Source of the DNA: Pohlia nutans
Lineage: Eukaryota; Streptophyta; Bryopsida; Bryales; Mniaceae
Direction of reading: 5' to 3'
Assembly: GCA_022496805.1 (NCBI GenBank)
Contig: CM040088.1
Location: 11,005,001 to 11,069,000, forward strand
DNA length: 64,000 nt
Part shown: positions 46,970 to 57,345 of the stretch, one piece after another
How the letters are laid out: every line of letters starts with the position of its first letter
Position numbering within the stretch: position 1 is the first letter of the stretch
Made by a program: the position numbers and the translations under genes
The notes under the pieces: generated by a model
The model's input: the letters and a program-made list of their open reading frames with translations, nothing else
Databases searched by the model: none
What the model was told of the DNA's origin: nothing

Positions 46970-49900
46970 GGGGCATCTAGACATGTCACAAGATGCAAAG
47001 ATCTTCTAAGCGACCTAGAAACTGGTAGCTAGTCACGAATTAGTACAGCTGGTGGTGAAAGACTCAGTGTAGCTGCAAAAGGCAAAGTGGAGATTTCCAC
47101 TGACTTTGGAGAAATAAAAATTGGAGACATTTTGTACATACCAAGTGTCACAAAAAATCTACTCTCAATGGGCACCATTGCAGATGGAAAGGAAGAGTAC
47201 AAACTCTTGTTCGATTCAGACAAGGTTTGGATACTCAAGGATTTCCCGATTCCAACAAGTAGTCAGATCGTCACACAGGGGCATCGAGACCGCCGCAACG
47301 GCCTGTACAAGTTTCGTCCCCCCGAAATCACTGTAAACCTTGTGATTCCATCGACAGACTCGTCAACATCATCCTGCCTTTGGCATCGAAGACTGGGCAC
47401 ACTAACATCAGAACCATGCAACATATGGCATCCAAGAAGAAAGCTGACGAACTACCATCCTCATTTGGCACTCTCCCTTTCTGTCCAACATGTTGTGAAG
47501 GCAAGCAAGCGAGAGAGAAAATTCCAACTAAAGAGCAGAGAAAAAGCTCTTGTATAGTCTGCCGTGTCATCCGAAGGGAGAACCATAGTGCCAACAGAGT
47601 GGATTGTACGACAAAGTCATTAGAACTTGTGCACACCAACCTTGCGGCCCTCTGTCCACCGCCTCTCCATCTGGATCAAGGTACATGTTGACCATTGATC
47701 ACCGATGACTATAGTAGGTATACATGGATATTTTTTCTCAAAAAGAAGAATGAAACTTTGTCTAAATTCAAACACTTCAAATCAATGATAAAATTGCAAG
47801 GAAACTTTAGACTCAAAGCAGTACGCTCAGATAGGGGAGATGAATATACCTCAAATGCTTTCATTAGTTTTTGTGAGGAATCAGGAATAGTTAGACAACT
47901 TACACAAGCTCATACTCCCCACCAAAATGGTGTCGCGGTGCGTAAGAACCGTAGCTTGATGGAAAAAGCCCGAAGCATGGCATTTGAAAGCAACCTCCCT
48001 CCTTTCTTGTGGACCGAAGCCGTTGCAACAGCCAACTACCTCGTCAATCGCACCGCAACGCGCGCCAACAATGGTGATACACCCTTTAGTCGCCTCACGG
48101 GTCTCACACCTCTAATCAAGCACCTTAGAGTTTTTGGCTGCTGCACATTTGTACTAAACACAGCTCCGTCCAAGAAAATGTGGTCCCCTCAAGCCACAGA
48201 GTGTGTTTCCTTAGGCTACGATTCCACATCCACTCATCCACTGGCTATCAAAACTATCATCAACCAAGTCGGAAGATCCTCATATCCAAAGATGTCACCT
48301 TTGATGAAGATTTCTTCCCGCTGGCCACCCCAAACGTCCAAGCTTCATCCACAACGGAGCGCTGGCCAGAAGTCGAAGGTGATCCACACTTGGAACTGCA
48401 GGACTGCCACTGCAGCTGTAATTCAGGGTCACCAGCATTCCTGCCTCGCATCCACACGACACCACCCGACGTCGACAATGGAACTGCCCAGCCTACATAA
48501 TCAGGCCGAGCCCTAGACACAACTCCACAGCTTTCCGGCTCACACAGGTCCGGACCTCAGGAGACTCCCCTGTCCTTGACAGCCGGTCCAACTGTAGCCA
48601 CACCAATCCCAGATGGGGAACTCATAGTCGAGCCTTCAAATTCAGTTCCTGACAACTCGAGTCCAACTCCAGTTCCTGTTCTCACGTACCAACGCCGCCG
48701 GCCAGATCTACCTGATCCCATGATTGCTTCCCGCAGTGGCCGTACACGTCAACCACCCTCTCACTTCCAGGATTACTACCTTAACGCCATTGAAGACTTG
48801 TCATGTGCAAGCCTTCCCAAGGACGTCATCGAGGCCCTGTTGCATCCCGATTGGAAGGAGGCCATGGAAGACGAATTATGCTCTATACACAAAAACAATA
48901 CCTGGAACTTAGTCCCTCTTCCACCCGATCGCAACCTGGCTATCTCGACAAAGTGGGTCTACTGTGTGAAGACCAACGTTGACGGTTCCATCGCTAAACT
49001 GAAAGCCTGCTTAGTCGCCAAAGGCTTTCAACAAAAAGAAGGTCAAGACTACAAATAAACTTTTGCCCCCGTAGTTAAATGGAACACCTTGAGGAGCATG
49101 GTTTCACTAGCCGGTCACCACAGATGGAACATCTTTCACCTAGATGTTAACCCCTAAAGGACCTTGGGGGGGGGGGGGGGGGTGTTGAACTTAGCTCTTG
49201 TTTTCTTGACTAGCTCTTGTAGCAAGCTCAATTCCTCATGTGGGGTAATTTTGATGATTGGCACTGTTGAAATTAAAGAAGACTTACGTAGATTTTTATG
49301 AAAAAAAGATCAACAAAATCGTACAATTTTTGAGAAAATGCCACCGTTGAGAAGATTGATGGAACTTGTTTGGGGTATTTTGTACACATGTTGAAATCAG
49401 ATTGTTCAAAAGTGCTCCAAAAATTCTGAAATTTTTACTGTGAGTAGAAATCATCATTTTAAACATGTGCAAAAAAATTCAAGTAATTTGGAGGGGTGAG
49501 GAGGAAGATATGAGGGTCTGAAGTGACACCTAAATACCCTCCGTACAACTCAAAAAAATCACTAAAAATTTGCTCACTTGATGAATTTCCGATCAAGAAG
49601 TATCTATAGATTCGGCTCTAAAAAAGAGCCAAGGTCTCTTTGTTGCTCATCCTACAATTCAAAGCCCAAGAATCCGAACTCCCTCACTTTCTAGTTCCAG
49701 AAGCCGCATGGGGGCCTTACGGTTCTTTAGAGATTAAGATCGCTTTTCTGAACAACGTCATTGAAGAAGATCTATATGTTTCGCCTCCACCCGGTTTTTA
49801 ATCATCACAACACCCGTGGCACGCATGCAAATTAAAGAAAGCACTTTACAGTCTCAAACAAGCCCTACGCGCGTGGTACAATAAGGTCGACCAATACCTC

Positions 49901-50972
49901 CTCAGCCAAGGCCTACTCAAATCAAGCGCCGACAACAACCTTTATTTTCACGAGGACCAAGACAAGCTTACTTTACTTCTCCTCTATGTTGACGATGTAT
50001 ACCTAACCGGAAACAATGAAGCCCGCATTAAGTTTATCAGACAGGCCATCCAATCTGAGTTCGAAATGAGCGACCTTAGCCTCCTATCTTTTTTGCTTGG
50101 CCTTGAATTTCTCTTTTCAGACTCTGGAATTCGCAAATGTTACTCAATGACAGTATGTAAAAGACATGCTGTCAAAGTTCGGCATGAGTGACTACCGACC
50201 GGTTTTGATCCCATGCAAGAGAAGCTGCAACTTGTCCCAGACATGAGTGTCGCCCTTGCTGACCTGGTCCAATATCAGCAAATGGTCAGAAAATTATTTT
50301 CTTAACTCACACAAGACTAGACATCACCTACGCAATAAGTATGGTTAGCCGTTCATGGCCGCCCCGCAAATGCCTCACGCATAAGCAGTAAAACACATTT
50401 ATCGCTATCTCCAAAGCACCATCAATCTCGCACTCCTGTACCAGCGAGGGGAGGATGATGAACTCTACAGGTTCACAGAAGCTGATTGGGCAAGAGACGC
50501 ATACGACAAACGGTCGACAATAGGCTACATCTTCATGTCAGGAAGCACCCCGATAACGTGGAACAGTAAAAAGCAACCAACGGTGGCGCTTTCCTCAATT
50601 GAATCCGAAAACATAGCCATGACAGAAGGAACCAAGGAAGCCGTGTGGCTGCGAAGACTTTTTGGGGAACTCAAAATTCAAGATCTAAGAAGTCCAACGA
50701 CACTTCATGGCGACAATCAAGGGAGCCTCAACCTCGGTTACCTCGCCCACAATCCAGTCTATCACGGCCGCACCAAACACATTGAGGTAAAACACCACTT
50801 CATAAGAGAAAAAATACTATTAGGAGAAATTTTTCTGGAATACATACCAACCAATGAGCAACTGGCAGATATTCTAACCAAGGCTCTATGTAAAACCGCA
50901 TTTGAGAGAATGAGAAATCAATTAGGGCTCGCCCACATTGACACAAAGAAACAAAAAATGTCCTGCTATTGA
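46970..50972 (+). pseudogene. copia element 1 protease, integrase, reverse transcriptase and RNase H, broken
   Basis: Protease remainder and GAG-pre-integrase region 47029-47690 (GDILYIPSVTKNLLS, CLWHRRLG, CPTCCEGKQ). Integrase 47600-48200: the first catalytic Asp region reads VHTNLAAL (Asp lost), the second is intact (VRSDRGDEYTS), and the third reads NGVAVRKNRS where the family has Glu. Reverse transcriptase begins 48816 (WKEAMEDEL, TKWVYCVKTN, LVAKGFQQKEGQDYK then a stop), is interrupted at 49147-49733, and resumes with FLNNVIEEDLYV and LLLYVDDVYLTGN. RNase H ends 50972 (VALSSIESENIAMTEGTKEA, KHIEVKHHFIREKI, LADILTKAL). Several frameshifts lie between blocks. Confidence 0.88.
49147..49733. 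mobile_element. TTAA-type MITE inserted in copia reverse transcriptase, target duplication proven
   Basis: 587 bp. The left edge reads GATG TTAA CCCCTAAAGGACC and the right edge CGGTTCTTTAGAGA TTAA GATCGC. The copia frame needs a single TTAA there (residues HLDVKIAFLN), so one TTAA (49734-49737) is a target duplication. A G-tract of about 18 lies at 49166-49183. Confidence 0.88.
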
Positions 50973-50978
50973 AAGTCA

Positions 50979-51720
50979 CTAGAGCCTGTAGTATTCTCGG
51001 CAGAGATTAAAGTCCGGAGGGCAGCCGTCCAAAGAAACATAGAAAGGCACCGTATTCCTACGTATTCTAGAAGATCTAAGTCTATTTACTACTTCCTCCA
51101 TACTCTCTGCAACTAGAATCATGTAGTTAGCTAAATCCAACCTAAACCTCTGAGAAAACGGGTAGTAAATTAGTTGATTCGCATCAGTATACCTGTTGTA
51201 CCCAAGTGCATCAAGACGAACAAAGGTCCAGGGGCTCCACTCCAAAGTCGTGACAAAGAATTTGCTCCAAGGTCCAGGGGCTCCATTCTAAAGTCGTGAC
51301 AACGAATCTGCTCCAAGGTCCATTCACGTTACGGAGAAGAAGCAACAACTGCACTGAGGAAGGATTCATCAACGCCGGCCGAACACTTTCTCTGACGACT
51401 ACATCTGGCATCGGAGGAACCAAACTCACCTCAAGAGCAGAAGTCTCTCCCAGACCAAGAGAAGATTGACCATCGTGAACAACCCCAGATTGACTACTGG
51501 CCGAGCTTTCCCCCGACAAAGCACTCCTGGTGAACTGATCTTCGTCGTCACCCAAGGACTCCAGCAGCCATCGTTCAACAAGTTGAAAGGCCTCACACGA
51601 GAACCTGCGAATGAAGAATCCAAGAGTCCAGAGACAAAACAGGAAGGATTGCCAGTGCGTCAGATCCCCGGACATAAAGGACAAGAAGATCCGAATTGAC
51701 TCATCCTCCGAGATTGACAT
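50979..51720 (-). pseudogene. Antisense reading frame of copia element 1, unknown protein
   Basis: Lies between the RNase H stop and the 3' LTR, on the opposite strand, its stop only 6 bp from the RNase H stop. From ATG 51720 it is open for 169 codons: CEAFQLVERWLLESLGDDED, a Ser-rich stretch, then VVVRESVRPALMNPSS and WSRFVVTTLEW. A tandem duplication of about 46 bp (two copies of a unit containing CCAGGGGCTCCA) then shifts the frame; the remainder is open to 50979 (FVRLDALGYNRYTDANQ, VAESMEEV, VPFYVSLDG). It aligns with the frame in element 2, both ending at the same place. The pattern of a short Leu-rich start and a conserved Trp loosely recalls F-box proteins. Function unknown. Confidence 0.65.
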
Positions 51721-51767
51721 CTCTACGAACTACGCAATAGAAGCGCTCCAGAATTAACCATGTCTAG

Positions 51768-51779
51768 AGCAAAGGGGGG
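51768..51779 (+). promoter_or_regulatory. Polypurine tract of copia element 1
   Basis: AGCAAAGGGGGG directly before the TG of the 3' LTR; it primes plus-strand synthesis. Confidence 0.75.
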
Positions 51780-52036
51780 TGTTGACGTACGAGATCCACG
51801 TCGATCTCTGTAACTGACAGAACCAGTTAGCCCGACCATGCAGTATTAGGTACAAGTCAGTCTTTACTCAGGTAGTTAAGGAGAATTAGTGGTGTGACCA
51901 ACACCACTAAGTGCGTCAGTCAAGCCATGCTACTAGTGCATGGGTAGTTGCATGACTCTGTGCGGTCATATAAGCCACATGTCCCTGATGTAATTTTTAT
52001 CTGTTTTTGACTAATTGATTAGAGCAATCTCCAACA
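51780..52036 (+). repeat. 3' LTR of copia element 1
   Basis: 257 bp, begins TGTTGACGTACG and ends CTCCAACA; TG...CA ends are standard. Confidence 0.87.
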
Positions 52037-53121
52037 ACCAGAAACTCAGACACATCGATTAAGGTATGAAATAGTTGCACAACTTTGGAAAACTTCTACA
52101 CATGAGCATGCACTCATTTGGTGATCATGACAAAGCTAGCTTATGTACAACAATATTTTGGTTATGTTGGCCGATCCCTGAACATTATTTTCTAGTGAAA
52201 TAGGTTGCAGCTTACACTAGAAAATAACAGAGATTGGCCAAAATAACCAATATGGCCTCTTACCTATGATCCCCACATCTGCACTCGCTGAAGAACCAAA
52301 TAATTATGTTCAAATTTGTAGCACGGCCGGCCAAATTTGAGTTTGCCACAGTACGTTACAATACGTAATCACAAAGTCAAATTCCGACCTCACTAGTCTA
52401 TGAGTCACAACTATCTCAAGAATAATTGCGGGCTACAATTTGAGAAATACATGCTGGTCATAGATTTTGAGAAGCTTGTGAGCAACATGACGCTCCTTGA
52501 CACTAGACCTCAGCACAGTAAATAAACTAGATGAGAAAAAGGTTCAACTTTAAATTGCGCGCTACCCATGTGCACTTAATGAAGAGATTCGTCTCTGGTG
52601 AAAATAATATCAAAATACAGTATTTTGCGACAGTTTTGGAAGATTCTTTTAGTGTGAAATCCATTCAAGTCCGGTTTTTCACAACCAGTGCCAGCTGGTG
52701 GAGATTTTGGAAGCTGATGTGTTGAAAGCTTCACACGGTGCTGGTTAAATTGAAAATTATATTCTGTTCCGCTTAATTCATCTCTGTAGAGTACGTTTGC
52801 TACTACTTGCCGTTTACAAAATGCATTAATTTTACTCGAAATAGCTAGCTTGCCTAATTGATCTAGGGGCGCTAGCTAGCTGACCGGTACTGATCGATGT
52901 GAGTGATCGATCGTGCCTCTGTCATATATGAAAGCCAGTCACATTTGTAAAATTATGGAGGATCGATGAGATGCAGCCGTAAATGTAGAGTGAGCAACCG
53001 AAGTGCATGTTGTCAGCCCAGTCAGTTGGTCGTATTTTCTGTACACGTGTTTTTTTGTCTATCATTTAGTTTGTAAGCATTTCAAGTTGGTTGCTAGTAC
53101 TCTTGAATTACATTACATTCT
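52037..53121. other. Spacer without a recognisable gene
   Basis: No gene or paired termini recognised, apart from a near-palindromic block at 52180-52225 (CATTATTTTCTAGTG, CACTAGAAAATAACA). Confidence 0.4.
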
Positions 53122-53273
53122 AATTGCCATATTCGTTTAATTGGGAATTTCCGCCATATTGGGACTCTTTGAATCTACAATGGGTATAGAATTTCCCACT
53201 AAATCTATGCCAGTTGTAGATTTCAAAGAGTCCTAATATGGCGGAAATTCCCAATTAAACGAATATGGTGATT
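53122..53273. repeat. Compact near-perfect hairpin, about 150 bp
   Basis: Arms of about 58 bp (CCATATTCGTTTAATTGGG, GGAATTTCCGCCATATTGGG, CTCTTTGAATCTACAA on the left, mirrored on the right) with only a few mismatches and a loop of about 35 bp (53184-53214). Size and pairing fit either a foldback MITE or a small-RNA precursor. No target duplication is certain. Confidence 0.75.
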
Positions 53274-53541
53274 CTATAACACTAGGGTTTTGCACGCCCT
53301 ACCGATTGGTTTGATTTTGACTGATACAATGACTTTCCTTAGAACTAGAGTGAGAGATGACACTTGCCATTATTTGAGGGAATTTAGTAGGAGTCTGACT
53401 TACTTAAGATGTGAAAACAAAAAGCATCCAAAAGTATCGGAGAGTATTAGAGGGAATCTTGAAAACTTTAGTAGGGGTACAAAATCTAGGGCTTAACAAT
53501 GCTATGATGGTCTTGCAGTGTGAAGAATTTATATACATTGT

Positions 53542-54308
53542 CTCTCATAAGTAGTTCTACACCTCAAAAATTGCCCGAACTAATTGATAGCTTAGAATCT
53601 TGCAACAAAATTTGGATATGTTGTAGTACAATCATATATGATGATGTATGTACGTTCAGTTTCAATTTTTTCCAATTTTATTAAAACCTATTATTTATTG
53701 ATAAAAATTTTGACATAGAAAAAAGCTTTTTATATGTGTGCATGAATTAAAAAATTCTTCAATAGGAAGAATGTTCATTGCTTCTGGATCATATGCTAAA
53801 ATCTCAATCATGAATTTTGAAACTTTATTGAGGAAGATCTTACTAGGTAAAATTTGGCCCAATTTTTTACTTTTTAAATATTTTGACTGTAAAGTCCAAA
53901 AAAAATTGGAAAAAATCAAGACGTATGCAAATTTCATATTTGATTCTTTTCCTTATTTTTTGGATTTTATGATCAATATATTGAAAAAGTAAAAAAATTG
54001 GGCCAAATTTCACTTAGTTAGATCTTCCTCAACAAAACTCCAAAACTCATGAGACTTTTAGCATATGACCTAAAAGCAATGAAAATTCTTCTTCTTGAAG
54101 AATTTTCAAATTCATGCACACATAAAAAGTTTCTTTTGAGGTCAAAATTTTTATCAATAAATAATAGGTTTTAATAAAATTGAAATTCTTTTAAACTAAG
54201 CCTACACACATCATCCTAAATGTTCTACAACATATCCAAATTTTGCTACAAGATTCTAAACTATCATTTAGTTATAGCGATTTTGAAGAGTGCAACTACT
54301 TATGAGAG
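53542..54308. repeat. Long inverted repeat, 767 bp
   Basis: The outer ends CTCTCATAAGTAG and CTACTTATGAGAG mirror each other, and so do inner blocks (TTGGATATGTTGTAG, ATTTATTGATAAAAATTTTGA, AGGAAGATCTTACTAGGTA). Arms are about 330 bp with scattered mismatches, centre near 53925. Open frames inside reflect the palindrome. Confidence 0.75.
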
Positions 54309-54524
54309 ACCTATGGGCATTTGTATGATACGGTCCACTCCTAACAACACGCAATTTGCTATTTATGCACTTGGCCACATAATCATGCACTTGGTCCTAG
54401 GCGCATAAAAAAATTTGTCTCAAAAAACTCTCTAAAAAACAACGATTTTTGTCTTTCTAGAATCACCTACATTATAAACAAACAATTCATTTATTTTATT
54501 TTATTTTTATTTTATTTGATATTT

Positions 54525-54880
54525 CGGCTATAGGGTGCGCAGCCGCGCATTTTATCCCTTCCCTCTCCCTCCTCTCTCCTCTCCTCATATAAGATAGAAA
54601 GAACAAAGAAGAAAAAAAAAACATTCAGGGTAAATACAGCCACTACCTGAATCCTAAATAATGGCGAAATATATATATATATATAATATGATATTTTATT
54701 ATTTTTTATTATTTTAAATTTTTATTTTATTTCTTCTTTTTCAGGTGTAGGGTGCACAACAACGCACCCTATTCCTTCCTTCTCCCTCTCCCTCTCCTTA
54801 TATAAGAAAGAAGAAATAAAAGAAGAAAGAAAAACATTCAGAGTGGGTATAGCCGCCAACTTAACCCTAAACATCGGCGG
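54525..54880. repeat. Direct duplication of a roughly 140-bp segment
   Basis: Two copies, 54530-54665 and 54745-54880: TAGGGTGCGCAGC / TAGGGTGCACAAC, a CCCTCTCC-rich block, TATATAAGA, GAAAGAA, AAACATTCAG, then GCCACTACCTGAATCC / GCCGCCAACTTAACCC. The TATATAAGA after a C/T-rich block resembles a promoter core, but no gene follows. Confidence 0.6.
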
Positions 54881-55333
54881 AAATAATAATAATATGGTAG
54901 CTCCTCCTTCCCTAATACTGCTTGGTAATCTAGTACCGACCTAATATGTCTTATGGAGAAGATACTGTATCTAGTCGGAATTCCTACTCGTCAAGAGTAC
55001 CGATCGCTATTCGGTAATAAGGATTAGCTGCCAAACAAGAGATGGAGAACAAAGAACAAAGATATCGGAAGGTGTCACTGGAGAGAGATGGAGTTCGGAA
55101 GGAAGTCCAGATAACAAGAGTATAAATCAAAAACTCTAGTTCGGAAAAATGTACCGCTTGCCAATGTGTTTGGCTCTATTACTTATATACAAAGTACAAC
55201 CCGATCTGACCTAACTGTCAGATCGGTAAAAAAGGTTTTCCTAGATCTACTTTCTGTGGTAACTTGGAATTTTACCGGAGTAGTAAAAAATCCAGATCGG
55301 TAAACTACCGATAATTACGAATTTACCGTTAAC

Positions 55334-55377
<44 letters not shown>
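55334..55377. repeat. AAT trinucleotide microsatellite
   Basis: About 14 uninterrupted AAT units. Confidence 0.95.
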
Positions 55378-55378
<1 letters not shown>

Positions 55379-55429
55379 TGCATTGTATTGTTGATGAGGG
55401 AAGTTTCAAAGTACAAATCATATTTTCAC

Positions 55430-55446
55430 TTAACCCCTAAAGGATG
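55430..55446. repeat. Solitary TTAA-type left end
   Basis: TTAACCCCTAAAGGATG; no right partner was found before the copia element at 56344. Confidence 0.45.
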
Positions 55447-55860
55447 TTTTGTTCTTGTATACGTGCACAGACTCCAACGTATTTTGAGGGAAAATGTTGT
55501 ACATTCACCATTTAGTAACCCGAGACCACGTCTTTTTGAGGTGGGGTTTTACACAACGAGCGCTTGCAAGTGTACCACACAATTCCGCAATAAAAACTAG
55601 ATTTGAGGAGAACAAGCTCCAACAAGAAATTTGTGAGTGCAGATGGGTGCTTGACAATTAATTAACGAAGGCTGTATTGTAGGGCGTCGAAGAAGGACAA
55701 GACTTAGTCAAATGCGCTAGTTGAACAAGTTCCACGGCTAATGTGATGCGTATGGACCAGAAACACTGGTCGCTAAACAAAACGTGGCCCGGATGAATAA
55801 TCTTCTTTCCAAGAGTTTCAAAAACATCACAAGTCCTGAACGTTAGAGAGATGCATAGAA

Positions 55861-56061
55861 ATGATCTTCGGGGCTGATGAAAACGGCGACCAGCTCATGA
55901 GCTCGCAGGAGTTTCAAGTCTTGATGATCGATAACAGTTCTAAAGTTGTTGTGAACAGAATTCAAATGCATGGAACCATGGATGTTGGAGCACCTTGTCG
56001 ATTCTCAATTGTGAATCTAGCTAGTGAATCAAGCTCAGTTACATGTAAGAAAGACAAGTAG
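55861..56061 (+). pseudogene. Short open frame with one EF-hand-like loop
   Basis: 66 codons. Residues 6-17 (DENGDQLMSSQE) follow the 12-residue EF-hand calcium loop spacing, with Asp at 1, Asn at 3, Asp at 5 and Glu at 12, followed by FQVLM. No second hand and no neighbouring exon was found. It may be a remnant of a calcium-binding gene or chance. Confidence 0.25.
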
Positions 56062-56343
56062 CCTTGAGAGCGTATAAATGGAGCATACAAACATCTTGAT
56101 ACTCAAACTTAAGTTTACCTCTCTCCTAGAACTTTAAAGCACCACTGGCACTCACATGAAACTACAAAAAAATTCCTACTTCCTTATTTATTGGCACAAA
56201 AGCTAGGCTGCTACTCCCACTGAAGAGGATTACACTTGAGGGAGCCAGAAAACAAATAATTTTTACGATCAAGATGTATCATATATACACAGGTGGGGAG
56301 GTCCCTAAGACTACTATAATTAATATTAATTAACAGTGACGCT

Positions 56344-56491
56344 TAGTGGTAATAACTACGCTTAAACCTAAGCATTAACTTTCTGATATGTGGTGATACT
56401 GTTATGATATCCCCACTGGCACGGATCTTTGACGGGACTTTGTCAGTTGTTAGCAGCGCGGTGGATCCTGCTAATCTCATCAGAAACAACA
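56344..56491 (-). repeat. 3' LTR of copia element 2
   Basis: 148 bp, TGTTGTTTC start on the minus strand, preceded there by a purine tract GAGCGAGGGAGGG. About 16 differences from the other LTR by eye, mostly transitions, so the element is old. Confidence 0.8.
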
Positions 56492-56684
56492 CCCTCCCTC
56501 GCTCTAAAAACCCTGATTTTGAGCGTCTTCTTGTTCTTAGATCGATGAGATGGCAAGTCCAAGATTGCGATCGATGAAAAGTTTTGGAGACTTTGTCGCA
56601 TGATGATTGACGTTGTACCAATCATTTCTTTTGGTCCTTTAGGTCTTGAGTCTTTTTCTCCACAGGTTGTCTGGGGCGGCATCG

Positions 56685-57247
56685 ATGCTCCTGGAGGAGT
56701 GGTTTCTTCATTCTCTTGATGAGGAGCGGGAGATTGACTCTACTGGTGATTTTTCGGAAGATAGTGCGTCTACAGATTCTTTGAGTGACGAGTCCTTGGC
56801 CGGAGAATTTGAAGAGGCTCGTGGTGGACTGGTTTGTGTTTCTGAAAGCCTAATACTTTGCTGCCCGATGAGATTGTTCGTGAAAGTGTATGGCCGGCGC
56901 TTGTTGATTCTCCTTCAGCTTTAGTCTTGCTTCATCTACGCCATGTGAGTGTATCTTGGAGTCGTTTTGTTAGAGCCACAGTTGAATGGCAGGCGTTGGT
57001 TTTTGTTCACCTTGACTCAGCTGGATACTTGCGGTGTGCAGCTAGCAATGGATTGGTTTGTCTTTCATCAACTGAGAGGCTTAGAGGTGAATTAGCTAAC
57101 TATAGGTTTTTGCTTGCTGAAAGCATGGAGGAGATTGAGGCTAGGGTTGGGTATACTAGGTTAAGGGAACTATCTTTGCCTTTTTATACTTCTTTTGAGG
57201 ATTGCCTTCCAGATGCGGATGTCTGCCATGAGTATTATGGATTGTAA
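56685..57247 (+). pseudogene. Antisense reading frame of copia element 2, unknown protein
   Basis: Opposite strand to the element, between RNase H and the 3' LTR. Starts MLLEEWFLHSLDEERE, then a Ser/Asp-rich stretch; a single frameshift near 56850 leads to LPDEIVRESVWPALVDSPS, WSRFVRATVEW, LLAESMEEIEAR, LPFYTSFEDC and ends CHEYYGL. About 60 of 126 aligned residues equal the frame of element 1, and both stop at the same residue. The conservation is in protein frame, which suggests it was once translated. Weak F-box-like look only. Confidence 0.65.
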
Positions 57248-57345
57248 GTTATCTATCAAAGTAATGAAAATGTTGTCTAATTTTGCTCAGTTAGTGCATC
57301 AATTTTGACTAGCCCTAATTGGCTTCTTAGTCTCTCAAAGGCTGT

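Larger units (their letters stand above)
45289..52036 (+). mobile_element. Ty1/copia LTR retrotransposon, decayed, with nested MITEs and an antisense reading frame
   Basis: Order: 5' LTR, primer-binding site, gag, protease, integrase, reverse transcriptase, RNase H, antisense frame, polypurine tract, 3' LTR. This order (integrase before reverse transcriptase) is copia. Two MITEs interrupt it, at 46674-46969 and 49147-49733. Multiple stops and frameshifts make it inactive. No target duplication was recognised. Confidence 0.88.

Noticed and set aside
50979..51720. Antisense copia frame as a retroviral envelope gene
   Set aside because: It is on the opposite strand and has no signal peptide, transmembrane segment or fusion-type features.
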